This document shows, piece by piece, positions 5,927-14,727 of a stretch of 64,000 bases of DNA. Numbering within the stretch: position 1 is the first letter of the stretch; every line of letters begins with the position of its first letter. Under the pieces are notes generated by a model, which was given only the letters and a program-made list of their open reading frames with translations, had not been told where the DNA came from and did not search any database. Made by a program: the position numbers and the translations under genes. The stretch is taken from assembly GCA_965248935.1 (NCBI GenBank), contig OZ252214.1, positions 496,001-560,000 of the forward strand, written 5' to 3'. This DNA comes from G032773895 sp965248935 (GTDB taxonomy: Bacteria > Pseudomonadota > Gammaproteobacteria > Pseudomonadales > Cellvibrionaceae).

Positions 5927-8560
5927 CTACGGAACCGGCTGTACATAGAGGGAATTTCCATTTGTAATAAAAATAAGTTTTCCATCGTAACTTATTGACA
6001 TCTCAGTATCTAAATCCAGTGGGTCTAAACTGACAGGAATGCTACCAACATTAACAAACCCACCACTGCCATCCGTTTGGGTTAGGTCGTAGATATCAAT
6101 TTCAGTCGCTGATCCACCAAGTGGATAAGTGTATAGCCTATTGCCATCAGGTGAAACAACGACCAGAGGAGGTACAGGGTTAGTATTCGGGTAAGCCACG
6201 CTTCCCAACAGAGCAAATGCATGGTCATAAACCAGGTTATCCAAAGTAGAGACGCCACCTGAACGATCAAGAGAAACAAACCTATTGGTTGAGTTACTGT
6301 TGAAGCCTGGGTTGACCAGATTGTCCGACGCATCATAATAAGCAAACGCATTCGGTAGAGTATTTCCAGAATTTGCCATTAGGATTCGGCTCCCATCGTG
6401 TGACCGAGCCAAAACAGAGTCACTCAAAACCATTGATGACGAAAATACGAGTGGTTGGATTGAATCATTCAGTACATCATATTGATCTTGCCTTGAATCA
6501 GAGATAAGCAAAACCTGCCCATTATTTGAATATTGTATATGAGAGTATATTGAACTCAACTCTATATTCTTATAGAAGGATAAGTCTGTAGCCTTATATA
6601 AAGTCAATATGGAGTTGACGGTGGGCTCAGAATGGTTGCCTAACAAAGCAATAAACTCCCCACTTGGCGCTAGGCTAAAGTCCACCACGCGGTAACCTTC
6701 GGATAAACCAATACTACGTGAAAACCCGGCTGAAAAGCGCAAAGAATTGTATTCATGGTTTTTTTCGAACAAACGCCCATTTTCATTCTCTATCGCCAAT
6801 ATCGATCTCCTGGCAGCATCATACTGAGGGTTTGAAAACCCCTCTTCCTGCGAAATGATCTCGTCGGCAATAAGAATTGTAGGAGGAACAAAGTCTAGGC
6901 TTGCCCGGCTTAATTCAACGCCCTCACTTAAGTTTTCTATATAAACGGGGTAATTCCCTGTAGGTAGCACTGGATGCACGGCTCGAAGTTCGGTATTACT
7001 GATTACATTAACGCTAGTAGCGGGAGTTTCTCCAAAAAAGACTCTTTCTTCTGAAATATTGGAAAACCCCGTTCCCCTCAAGATGACTTCTGTAGAAGAG
7101 TTCATCTCTTGTACATGGGGCGATACAAATTGAACAATGGGCGTATTAACTTCTATACTGACGGGAATTGAAAACTGAGTGGTTGTCGTACCTGTAGTTG
7201 AAGAAATTAAAATTTCCCCATAGCCCTCACCACCTCTCAGGTTTGCTATATTTTCGTTGAGGCTTACCGTAAGCACAGAATTATCCGCTGTATCTCCTGT
7301 CACTCGGTCCATGCTTATCCAGTCAATATCTGCGTTCGCCGTCCAGTTTCGAAAAAGTGACACTGAGTTCGATATTTCTATTTCTACCTCATCATTCAAA
7401 GATGAATTATTTTGCACTAAAAAGTTCAGTGCCTGGGGAGATGCACTTAATTCACTCACAGCAATATCATAATTGACTGGAATGTAAAAACGACTACTTA
7501 CCTCATTCTGAACGTAACGAAAGACAATGTAAGCTCTCAGTGATTCAATAATATTCCACCCAATTGGAGAGACTTCAATTTCAGCAGACGAACCCACACC
7601 AGACGCTAGGTTCACATTCAACCAATTATTATTATCAAGATATTCAATAGAGGCATCCCATTCAAAAGATTCCGAGCCGGTATGATTAAATATTAATGTC
7701 TGAGGAGGTGGCGCAAGTGTCTGTATTGTCTCAAAAGTTAGACTCTCTGAATTAATTTCCAATGCTTCTGGTAATACGGTATAGGTAACAGGAATGGTTA
7801 CAGCGCCATGCACGTAAGTAAAAGTAATGTTGGCTTGGTATACGCCCACTGGCTGGGCATTTACCTGTACAGAGGTACTCATTTCGAGCGGCAGAGTATT
7901 ACTTTCTGTTCTGCTTAATTGAATCCAATCACCACCGCTTATATTTTCGATTGTTGCACTCCATGAGAATGAAACACCAAAAAGCGATGAGAGTACTATT
8001 TCCTGCTCTAGAAAATTTTCGGCCCCTGAGGCATCCCCTGGAATATCAAGAAAGCCCTCACGGATGGTAAAATCGATTGACTCAGTACTAAGGTTTAGGG
8101 GAAGGTTTTTGACCTCGTAAACGAAATCTACCGTTTGAGGGCTGCCAGTGAGTTCAGTTATACAGTCCTCATCTGAGCAGGCTCGAACTGTAATCGTATC
8201 TCGATAAATACCAGCTTCTAGACGATTAGGTTGTTCAAGTATTAGTCTTAACTCGCCCCTTGTAGAAGAGGTAATAGTCGGTTCGATATGTAGAATGGTA
8301 TCCCTTTGGGTATAGTCAACAAAAATATAGAGGTCGCTGGACACTCCGGTAACTGTCCCTATTATAAGTTGATCTTCTACCCTTTGGCTCTGGTGTTTAT
8401 ACGCCTCAATTTCAATACTGTTACTTAAAATAGTAAATGAGGCCCTATTTTGAGTACCGTTGTTATTGCTGCTATTTGTTTCACCGCCACCTTCACTACC
8501 ACAGGAAACCATGGCAAAGACGCTTAATATTATTGCACACCACTTTATAACTAAAACCAT
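5927..8560 (-). CDS. Large surface lipoprotein with BACON-like, IPT and beta-propeller parts
   Basis: The protein is about 877 residues from the ATG at 8560, which has GGGGATCGAG just upstream; the frame extends to a TTG at 8572. A lipoprotein signal ends in AMVSC (C20), followed by a Gly/Asn/Ser-rich linker. Residues about 150-480 hold three or four repeats of about 100 aa with SFSWSA/ENISGGDWI-type blocks, like BACON domains. Residues about 480-560 form an IPT/TIG domain (VQEMNSSTEVILRGTGFSN). The last 320 residues have WD/YVTN-like repeats (SPDGNRLY, SYDGKLIFITN) suggesting a beta-propeller. It is probably outer-membrane anchored and involved in adhesion or polysaccharide contact; no substrate can be named. 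Confidence 0.75.
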   Translation of the reverse strand: MVLVIKWCAIILSVFAMVSCGSEGGGETNSSNNNGTQNRASFTILSNSIEIEAYKHQSQRVEDQLIIGTVTGVSSDLYIFVDYTQRDTILHIEPTITSSTRGELRLILEQPNRLEAGIYRDTITVRACSDEDCITELTGSPQTVDFVYEVKNLPLNLSTESIDFTIREGFLDIPGDASGAENFLEQEIVLSSLFGVSFSWSATIENISGGDWIQLSRTESNTLPLEMSTSVQVNAQPVGVYQANITFTYVHGAVTIPVTYTVLPEALEINSESLTFETIQTLAPPPQTLIFNHTGSESFEWDASIEYLDNNNWLNVNLASGVGSSAEIEVSPIGWNIIESLRAYIVFRYVQNEVSSRFYIPVNYDIAVSELSASPQALNFLVQNNSSLNDEVEIEISNSVSLFRNWTANADIDWISMDRVTGDTADNSVLTVSLNENIANLRGGEGYGEILISSTTGTTTTQFSIPVSIEVNTPIVQFVSPHVQEMNSSTEVILRGTGFSNISEERVFFGETPATSVNVISNTELRAVHPVLPTGNYPVYIENLSEGVELSRASLDFVPPTILIADEIISQEEGFSNPQYDAARRSILAIENENGRLFEKNHEYNSLRFSAGFSRSIGLSEGYRVVDFSLAPSGEFIALLGNHSEPTVNSILTLYKATDLSFYKNIELSSIYSHIQYSNNGQVLLISDSRQDQYDVLNDSIQPLVFSSSMVLSDSVLARSHDGSRILMANSGNTLPNAFAYYDASDNLVNPGFNSNSTNRFVSLDRSGGVSTLDNLVYDHAFALLGSVAYPNTNPVPPLVVVSPDGNRLYTYPLGGSATEIDIYDLTQTDGSGGFVNVGSIPVSLDPLDLDTEMSISYDGKLIFITNGNSLYVQPVP

Positions 8561-8738
8561 CTCGATCCCCAAGTATACATAGCAAGTTGTAATTTATGCC
8601 TAAATATACTTTTTCACGACACAATTTACCACCCCAAGAAGTACAAAATATGATCAATTTCTATAAAAACAGGCTCTTTATTATCTGACAGGATAACCGC
8701 TCCCTTAAATAAAGCCCTCAAAGAGAAAAATACCCACT

Positions 8739-8889
8739 TCCACCACTCCACTACTCCACTACTCCACTACTCCACTACTCCACTACTCCACTACTCCACC
8801 ACTCCACCACTCCACTACTCCACCACTCCACCACTCCACCACTCCACCACTCCACCACTCCACCACTCCACCACTCCACCACTCCACTA
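8739..8889. repeat. 9-bp tandem repeat (minisatellite)
   Basis: About 16-17 copies of ACTCCACYA run without interruption. Early copies are mostly ACTCCACTA and later ones ACTCCACCA, so the array has two homogenised blocks. It is about 180 bp upstream of the lipoprotein start, in non-coding DNA. The length is likely to vary by slippage and could affect promoter spacing of the lipoprotein gene. Confidence 0.95.
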
Positions 8890-8919
8890 GTCAAAACTTT
8901 GTAGAAAACCCGGCCCTAA

Positions 8920-9210
8920 AGGTTTATCACAACAAGTTATTATTGAAATAAAACGATGAAACCCTTATTTTAGTACTCCAAGAATTTCAGAATAAATGAA
9001 TTTAACCTCTGGGCTAGAGCTTGATAAAGGTTGACCACTACAGGTGTAGCTCGAAGAATACTAGAGAAATATTTAAAACCAACCGGCCATAACGACAGCC
9101 TTTCCTGGTTAACCTTTCTCGGTCACAGCAAAGAAAGTTTATGGAGTGTGGGTTTATTTCTATGTGAACCAGCTAACCTAAAAAGCCATTGGGTTATGGT
9201 GGCAATGAGT
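8920..9210 (+). pseudogene. Decayed rve-type transposase fragment
   Basis: The reading recovers TSGLELDK, then ARRILEKYLKPTGHND, SLSWLTFLGHSKESLWSVGL and CEPANLKSHWVMVAMSKA. This matches the middle of a transposase/integrase family whose conserved text is approximately DKDVVRRVL...GPSWLTFLGHMKDSLWS. Stops and frame changes are present and only about 90 codons survive. A 13-14 base insertion equal to an IS3 tip interrupts it at 9028-9042. A related, more decayed copy lies at about 17070-17345. Confidence 0.65.
9027..9042 (-). repeat. Solo IS3 terminal sequence
   Basis: AAGGTTGACCACTACA is the exact reverse complement of the first 16 bases of the IS3 element at 825-840. No other part of the element is here. 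It is inserted within the decayed transposase reading between DK and VARRIL. Confidence 0.75.
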
Positions 9211-9476
9211 AAAGCCTGTTCTAAACAAGCTTTTTGTTCAATCCATATTTTACTATCAGGCAAAACAGGCTTCTTTCCCCCTTGACCCAGCCTAAATTTC
9301 GAATTCGCGCCCTTAAATAGGAAAGAGATGGTAAATTTTAGTAAATGATTTTGTCTCTTAAGCACTGGTATTAACAGGCAGTTTCCTAATCAATCGGACA
9401 ATTTGCGGTTGCTAGGTGTATTTTTAACAAGTGGTGTGTTTTTTGAAAATGGTGTGTTTGAAAGTACTGTTTGGCT

Positions 9477-10232
9477 TTACCATTTAATTTTGTACTCAAT
9501 ACCAATGGCCGTATTATTCACATCTGAGCGCCGATATTGGTTAATACGATACTCAACAATGGCATAGAAGTTTTCCTCAAGCCGAAAACCCAGTTGTGTT
9601 TCACCCACGATTGGATTATCCGGAAAGTTCACTGGCAAGTCTTGGTTAAAGGTATGATCGATAAAACCGGCAAGGTAGAGTCGGTCACTTAACTGGGGGA
9701 AAGTCATACGATACACATGCTCCATCTGCCAGACATTTGCATCTTCATTATCGAATTGCAATACGTGAAAGTTGATGGAGTAGGCTAAGTGTACGGTATG
9801 AAAAAAATCCTCCAACAATGGTGTGTTGTTAAGTCTCCAACGAAATCCCAGCCGGTGCCGGTCGTTGTCCTCGCCCGAACGAAAATTCATTTGTATTGTA
9901 AGGTCTAGCGGTGATTGATCGGCTATTTGCCAACGAATATTTTGTTCTGTATAGAAGCCATCGATATCTTCTAGCTCGTCAGCACCGTCCTGATTGCCAA
10001 AATTGGTCAAGCTGAAATACGATAACCGATGCTTTAACGCTGCCGCAATGTTAATGGTACCGCTAGTATCTGTATCCACATCGCTTAAATAGGGGTAGAG
10101 ATTAAAATCCAGAAAACCCGCATGGCTATTTACCACATCCGCATAAACCCGTTCACTCAAAAAACAAAAGAGTATAAATAACAGGCGTATAGGTAGCCCT
10201 ACTGTCCGCCGGATGACAACTGATAGTGCCAT
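9477..10232 (-). CDS. Outer-membrane beta-barrel protein
   Basis: The frame is 290 codons long, but the ATG at codon 40 (10232) is followed at once by a signal peptide (MALSVVIRRTVGLPIRLLFI, then a cut after VYA), so the mature start is likely there (251 aa). The rest alternates polar and hydrophobic residues in 8-12 residue strands and ends in a strand finishing YKIKW, typical of barrels recognised by BamA. Features such as FRSGEDNDRHRLGFRWR and HVYRMTFPQLSDRLYLAGFIDHTFN suggest a Tsx-like or small lipid-active barrel, but I cannot assign a substrate. It stands alone. Confidence 0.7.
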   Translation of the reverse strand: MALSVVIRRTVGLPIRLLFILFCFLSERVYADVVNSHAGFLDFNLYPYLSDVDTDTSGTINIAAALKHRLSYFSLTNFGNQDGADELEDIDGFYTEQNIRWQIADQSPLDLTIQMNFRSGEDNDRHRLGFRWRLNNTPLLEDFFHTVHLAYSINFHVLQFDNEDANVWQMEHVYRMTFPQLSDRLYLAGFIDHTFNQDLPVNFPDNPIVGETQLGFRLEENFYAIVEYRINQYRRSDVNNTAIGIEYKIKW

Positions 10233-10626
10233 TTGTCCCACACTAATCCCCTTTTTAAGATACGAATACTGATCTGCTCTTTCTCTGACTATAGACCTCA
10301 GTGAGAAAATCGAAAGGTCGTGGTATAAAAAGAAGTGTAAAATGTTCATAAAGCAACCCGTGCTTAACAGAGAGTTTTTTGCGTTCAGTGCTGCTAGCTG
10401 CTAAAGGAATCGAGTGATTGAATTTACCCTGCGTTGCTATTTGAAGATGATGTTGATCGATGCGCCATAGATCGGGCTCTGGGGCAAAGCTTTGTTCCAT
10501 TTGAATATAATCACGCGCTTACGTATACTTTTGCGATTCAATTGCGGTTTCTAAGTTTAAATAACTCGCTTAAAATGGCCGGAGTTAAAACAATACTAGG
10601 CCCTAGGTACGCAGTATTTCTAACCT
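10233..10626. other. Intergenic region, no supported gene
   Basis: This stretch of about 390 bp lies between the divergent outer-membrane protein and DUF488 genes. An 81-codon minus frame at 10255-10500 has no recognisable domain or convincing start. The region must hold both promoters. ACTAGGCCCTAGGT near 10600 is a short dyad close to the DUF488 start. Confidence 0.4.
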
Positions 10627-11283
10627 ATGACAGATTTCACTTCCCTCCCAAAATCAACACAGCTCTATACTATTGGTTACGCCACCAAAGCACTCAATAT
10701 ATTTGTTGCCCAACTTAAACGCTACGATATTAACGCCGTTGCGGATGTCCGCTCAGTGCCCTACAGCAAAGTTTTCCACGACTACCACAGGGAAAATATT
10801 TCCGCTGAACTCAAAAAACAGAGAATAGGATACGTTTACTTAGGCGACGAACTCGGCCCACGCTCCAAGGATGAAAGCCACTACGACGACTGCGGCCAAG
10901 TCCAATTTGACCGCTTAATGATTTCAAATTTGTTTATAAAAGGGCTTCAACGGATTAGCGATGGTATCGCAAAGAATTTTAATATTGCTCTGATGTGTGC
11001 GGAAAAAGACCCTGCCTGCTGCCATAGAAGCCTATTAATTGGTTACTACCTAGCTCACCACACACAAAAAAGTGGCAACAAGCTAAACCTTCCAAATGAG
11101 CTTTTACATATTGACCACAACGGCGAACTCGAAACACAGAGTCAGTTGGAGTTGAGGGTATCAGATCTCAATAGTAGCGGTGAGGATTTATTTATGTCCC
11201 AAAAAGAAGCCAATAATCAAGCTTACAGGTTACAGTTAAATAAAACCTCATACATTAACGAAAAATTAGCTAAAAGAAAGTGA
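10627..11283 (+). CDS. DUF488 family protein
   Basis: This 218-residue protein carries the DUF488 signatures: YTIGYATKALNIFV at the start, VADVRSVPYSKVFHDY, and CAEKDPACCHRSLL with paired cysteines and histidine. These proteins are soluble, about 120-200 residues long, and of uncertain enzymatic role; the conserved Cys/His/Arg residues suggest catalysis. The C-terminal 50 residues (from about 165) are variable and charged. It is a single gene in AT-rich accessory DNA. Confidence 0.85.
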   Translation: MTDFTSLPKSTQLYTIGYATKALNIFVAQLKRYDINAVADVRSVPYSKVFHDYHRENISAELKKQRIGYVYLGDELGPRSKDESHYDDCGQVQFDRLMISNLFIKGLQRISDGIAKNFNIALMCAEKDPACCHRSLLIGYYLAHHTQKSGNKLNLPNELLHIDHNGELETQSQLELRVSDLNSSGEDLFMSQKEANNQAYRLQLNKTSYINEKLAKRK

Positions 11284-11684
11284 CTTAATTGATTTTCTTA
11301 GGCAGACAACCATTCAATATCAAATAATTCAAAATAAAAAAATAGCCTGCATAATGCAAGCTACCTTCTTTAAAATACATCTGTTAAAGAATAATAAGAA
11401 GAAATGGGTATCGTATTACTTTGGTTATCTCAAAGCTATGGTTATCTCAAAATTATAGCGATATTCGAAATACCACTTCAACAAATCGCCGGAACTTACT
11501 TATCAAGGCCAGGAATTTTACGTTGCTCTAAGCTGGGATGTAAATAAAACTGGGATGTAAATAATGCTCCGAAATTTATTGATAAGATAGAAGCCGAATT
11601 TCCTGAAACAAAATTCACGCTATATCAAGAGTGAATTTTGTAGAGAGTTCAGTTTGAACTTTCTTTATATGTATTAGTTCCGAC
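11284..11684. other. Intergenic region with possible gene debris
   Basis: No intact gene is present in this 400 bp. A duplicated CTGGGATGTAAATAAA at about 11536-11570 and a short frame ending IDKIEAEFPETKFTLYQE (to about 11634) look like the tail of a broken plus-strand gene. I do not recognise its family. Confidence 0.35.
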
Positions 11685-12569
11685 CTAACCGACAAAGTTA
11701 TTCAGCTTTTCTTTACACAGTTTTTCGGTCAGATCTCTCAGGTAAGTCACTCGCTCAGACAGCCAAGTCAATTCTTCTTCGGTGATGTTATAATGCTCTG
11801 AGTAACGAGCTTCAATATAGGCCCGTCTAAGTAATTGAAAGCAGCGCCGATTGAATTTTTTGTCCTGCGGGAAGGCATTTTTAACCTCTTCCACTTGTTG
11901 AATAGAAAGGTTATTTAAGTTTTCGATATTGTGACTTTTGGGGCGGTAATTGGTGAAAACCAAAAGAAGGCAAGTATAAAGGCGTTCAGCAGTCTGATGA
12001 AGATTGAAAGCTGCATTGTTATTTCTACCTTTTTCCAAATTAAAAGTATAGTTATCAAAAAATTCGCCAGCACTCTCAAACCACTGATCAAAGTGTTTTT
12101 GCGCAACCGCTTTGGCAACGTCGGGTTTTAACTCTCCCGGTTCAACCAACTCAGCATCGCCGTAGTGGTACAACAAAACGCCTTCGGAACGAATATCGCT
12201 AAAGAAGTAATGCCCCTCTTGCAACCACTCGTTAATTTCACTTTGCGTATGAACAAGGATATTTGTCGGCACTTTGGTTAGCTGGTTTATCCTGTCTTCT
12301 GCTGCACTCCAGATTTTGTATTCGTCAACAAGCTCGCTGTGGTTTAGCAAAACCAGAATATCGTAGTCACTCATGTAACCGTTAATATAATCTTCTACAT
12401 ATTTGCCTTTGGCGTAACTACCAAAGAGGATGATCATTGCAATACGGCAGTGCTTCTTGCGCCCGTTGGCAAAGCCTCGAACCTGCTCAAACTCGTCACG
12501 GATAATATCGACCGCTGTTCGAATTTTATCCTGCTTCTTTTCTGGTAAGTGGTCTAGTGATGTCTTCAT
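11685..12569 (-). CDS. MNT-HEPN single-chain nucleotidyltransferase
   Basis: This 294-residue protein joins two domains. The N-terminal nucleotidyltransferase part has the GS motif ILFGSYAKGK (residues 48-57) and the paired acidic residues S67-D-Y-D70 of minimal nucleotidyltransferases. The C-terminal HEPN helical part (about 150-290) has FNLHQTAERLYTCLLLVF and ARYSEHYNITEEELTWL. Two-gene MNT/HEPN systems act as toxin-antitoxin modules in which MNT AMPylates HEPN; the fused form may be self-regulated. The HEPN RX4-6H motif is not clear, so RNase activity is uncertain. It is a lone gene with no partner. Confidence 0.82.
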   Translation of the reverse strand: MKTSLDHLPEKKQDKIRTAVDIIRDEFEQVRGFANGRKKHCRIAMIILFGSYAKGKYVEDYINGYMSDYDILVLLNHSELVDEYKIWSAAEDRINQLTKVPTNILVHTQSEINEWLQEGHYFFSDIRSEGVLLYHYGDAELVEPGELKPDVAKAVAQKHFDQWFESAGEFFDNYTFNLEKGRNNNAAFNLHQTAERLYTCLLLVFTNYRPKSHNIENLNNLSIQQVEEVKNAFPQDKKFNRRCFQLLRRAYIEARYSEHYNITEEELTWLSERVTYLRDLTEKLCKEKLNNFVG

Positions 12570-12916
12570 GGCCTAGATAGTAGCAGAGCTTGCCCGTACT
12601 TAGGCAACGATTGTGGTCGTTTTTGGCCCCTCAAACGACAAGCATTCCTTAACTGCCGGAAACAAATAGGAGTCAAGCGCTAGAATGGTTATTTTTTAAC
12701 CTTTCTCTCGATATTCAGGGCCAAACAAAGTGTGATCTGTGCATTATCGGGTCAAATTTCTAGTCTAGTAAACAAATTTTTGTTAGCATCCTCTGGGCCT
12801 TAGTATCAAAACCACGCAGGTATTTATTTCCCACCACAACCTAATTTACTGACTAGCACAAACCTAAACTACCAGATAAATCTGATACCAAGGAGGATAT
12901 TGGAAACCTTGAGCAG
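12570..12916. other. Intergenic region, no supported gene
   Basis: About 350 bp lie between divergent genes. The only clear element is AAGGAGG at 12890-12896, followed by a tiny frame from TTG at 12900 whose stop (TGA) overlaps the ATG at 12917 as ATGA. That could be a coupled leader peptide or the end of a lost upstream gene. Confidence 0.35.
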
Positions 12917-13129
12917 ATGAATTTTGGATTTGGTTTATCTAAAGGAGGGATGCACACCTGGGTTTTTTCTAAAGGAAAAGTCTATGAAGTCCACTGGGAT
13001 AAAATAGGTAGCGAGCTGTACGAGGCAACTCCATTAAGGCGCTTTCCTTGGCTTAGCGGTGCGATTATTATTCCACCAGACCAAGCAGCATTTCTGGCTG
13101 CCACTTCAAAATTAAAATGCGGTACTTAG
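12917..13129 (+). CDS. Small protein resembling an effector C-terminal tip
   Basis: This 70-residue protein reads GMHTWVFSKGKVYEVHWDKI and ends YPWLSGAI-like text (FPWLSGAIIIPPDQ) and LKCGT. It has no signal peptide. The style, a short His/Trp-rich soluble domain without its own N-terminal region, matches the C-terminal tip of larger secreted effectors or YD-repeat proteins; this is a resemblance from memory. Its TAG stop abuts the ATG of the downstream lipoprotein with no gap, so the two are coupled, as effector and immunity genes often are. It may be a displaced toxin tip. Confidence 0.5.
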   Translation: MNFGFGLSKGGMHTWVFSKGKVYEVHWDKIGSELYEATPLRRFPWLSGAIIIPPDQAAFLAATSKLKCGT

Positions 13130-13534
13130 ATGAAACTATTGCTGTTTATTCAAATACTTATATTAACTCTCTCATGCTCATATAACCCCAAGCAACCTGA
13201 AACCAATAACGCCGTTGTTCTGAGTTATGGTGATTTTGGGCCACAGGTGATTGCATACGAATTAATTGGGATGGAGTGGTGGCAATGGGAAACACATGGT
13301 GATTCACGCCCGACCCACTACGACATAAAAGTGGTTGTATATAAAGATACGCCTCTTGCAACCATTGAAAACAAGTTTCCTGTGCAACCAGAGCTTTTAA
13401 AGGACTACAGATATGTAGAATATAGTGCGGCTATAGAGTATTTAGATTACCACATACATGAGAACATCCAGGAGCCCTTAATACACACATTAAAAACCAC
13501 AAAACAAGTACTCAACAGCGCATTAGGTGTGTGA
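13130..13534 (+). CDS. Small lipoprotein, possible immunity protein
   Basis: This 134-residue protein has a lipoprotein signal (MKLLLFIQILILTLSC, C16). The remaining 118 residues are periplasmic, acidic and aromatic (MEWWQWETHGDSRPTHYDIK). No domain is recognised. Its start codon follows the preceding stop immediately. A lipoprotein coupled to a small toxin-like ORF suggests a periplasmic immunity role, by analogy with type VI secretion immunity proteins. That is inference. Confidence 0.6.
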   Translation: MKLLLFIQILILTLSCSYNPKQPETNNAVVLSYGDFGPQVIAYELIGMEWWQWETHGDSRPTHYDIKVVVYKDTPLATIENKFPVQPELLKDYRYVEYSAAIEYLDYHIHENIQEPLIHTLKTTKQVLNSALGV

Positions 13535-13642
13535 TTCATAGATATGGTTTCAATTTTCTCAGACTAATCCTTTTGATATTTGTATCAGCCTTGACGGTCT
13601 GTTGAAATCCGAGTTAGATGCTTTTATTTGTATTGGATATAG

Positions 13643-13990
13643 CTATTTTTCTCTAAATAAAATAAATACATTGTCTATATCAATAGGTGCCCATTCTAGA
13701 GTTTTTAATTCCTTCTCTTTAGAAAAAACTACACGAACTTTTACAACACCACTTAAGTCGTCAATTTCATTAATATCAGCTATATTCCCGTTCTGATCTA
13801 TAGATAATATTTCAATATATATTCTGTTTTCGAAAGCATATTTCCAAACGTCTTCAAGTGCGCGTTCTTCATCAACGGCTGTCAAGCTAGAAGTAATAAC
13901 TGAGGTAAGTGATTCAATTTTATTCATTTCATAACCTTTATTGCACGATATTAATAACAAAATTACTAGCAAGCCAACGAATCTTTTCAT
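13643..13990 (-). CDS. Small lipoprotein next to metzincin-like protease
   Basis: This 115-residue protein has a clear lipobox (VILLLISC, C16) and a C-terminal alpha+beta-looking part (ALEDVWKYAFENRIYIEIL, VVKVRVVFSKEKEL). No family is recognised. It starts two bases after the stop of the protease gene on the same strand, so they form an operon. Position and export signal fit an immunity or inhibitor protein for the protease. Confidence 0.65.
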   Translation of the reverse strand: MKRFVGLLVILLLISCNKGYEMNKIESLTSVITSSLTAVDEERALEDVWKYAFENRIYIEILSIDQNGNIADINEIDDLSGVVKVRVVFSKEKELKTLEWAPIDIDNVFILFREK

Positions 13991-13992
13991 TT

Positions 13993-14637
13993 TTAAGTTA
14001 TACCTTTTTCCTTAAGCACTTTTTCTAACCATTTCATATATGGAGTATCATGTCTTTTAAGGATTGTTTCACCACCATTCATAACTGACTTATAGTCTTT
14101 GTGATGAGTACTGTTTTTTTTATACTCATCGTCTAGACCGAGCATATGACCAAATTCATGAACAACACCACGTTGCCATCCTCCACCCTTTTTTCGAGTT
14201 AATTTTAAATCAAGACTATCTAGTGACACATTTCCCGTTACTGGATTAACGCTACTAACAGCAAATTTTTTTACTTTTTCAACAGTTATTTCCCAATGGT
14301 CTAACATCCAGCCACCTATTTGTGTTTTAAACCGAAAATCAATACTCACCGTTTTTTTTAATTTTAGAGTTTTTATTAGTCTTCCCCCCCATTTTGTTTG
14401 AATAGCAAATTTCCAGTTGTTTACAAACGATATCTTTTCAGCCAGTTTCCATTTTCCTCCATTACCATCTTCAAAAAAGAACTGTACTTTCATAAATACG
14501 ACCAGTTTATAGTTGCTATTCTTCAACTTAACTAAATATAAATCAAACGCATCATTTACCCCTCCAATTCCTATTGTGCCTGCACGAATATCTGTTTCTG
14601 AAGCAATTTCAGTTTCTCCAGCCATTAAAATCGACAT
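13993..14637 (-). CDS. Metzincin-like zinc metalloprotease, possible effector
   Basis: This 214-residue protein has HEFGHMLGLDD at residues 160-170 (HExxHxxGxxD, zinc ligands H, H, D) and a likely Met-turn SVMNGG at 184-189, so it is a metzincin of snapalysin-like ligand type. There is no signal peptide: the start is MSILMAGETEIASETDIRAG, with AGAGGA at good spacing upstream. Absence of a Sec signal, small size and a coupled lipoprotein gene suggest a contact-delivered effector rather than a classical exoprotease. Substrate unknown. Confidence 0.75.
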   Translation of the reverse strand: MSILMAGETEIASETDIRAGTIGIGGVNDAFDLYLVKLKNSNYKLVVFMKVQFFFEDGNGGKWKLAEKISFVNNWKFAIQTKWGGRLIKTLKLKKTVSIDFRFKTQIGGWMLDHWEITVEKVKKFAVSSVNPVTGNVSLDSLDLKLTRKKGGGWQRGVVHEFGHMLGLDDEYKKNSTHHKDYKSVMNGGETILKRHDTPYMKWLEKVLKEKGIT

Positions 14638-14727
14638 TTATCGGTTCCTCTTTAATGATTCTAACGTTCGTATAATTTGTGAAGCGCGTTTACACGCGAA
14701 GCCAAATTGAAACACTTGTTGAAAGAG

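Noticed and set aside
8739..8889. CRISPR array
   Set aside because: The units are 9 bp, contiguous and without spacers; it is a simple minisatellite.
10255..10500. 81-codon minus-strand gene
   Set aside because: No domain, and it overlaps the likely promoter of the outer-membrane protein gene.
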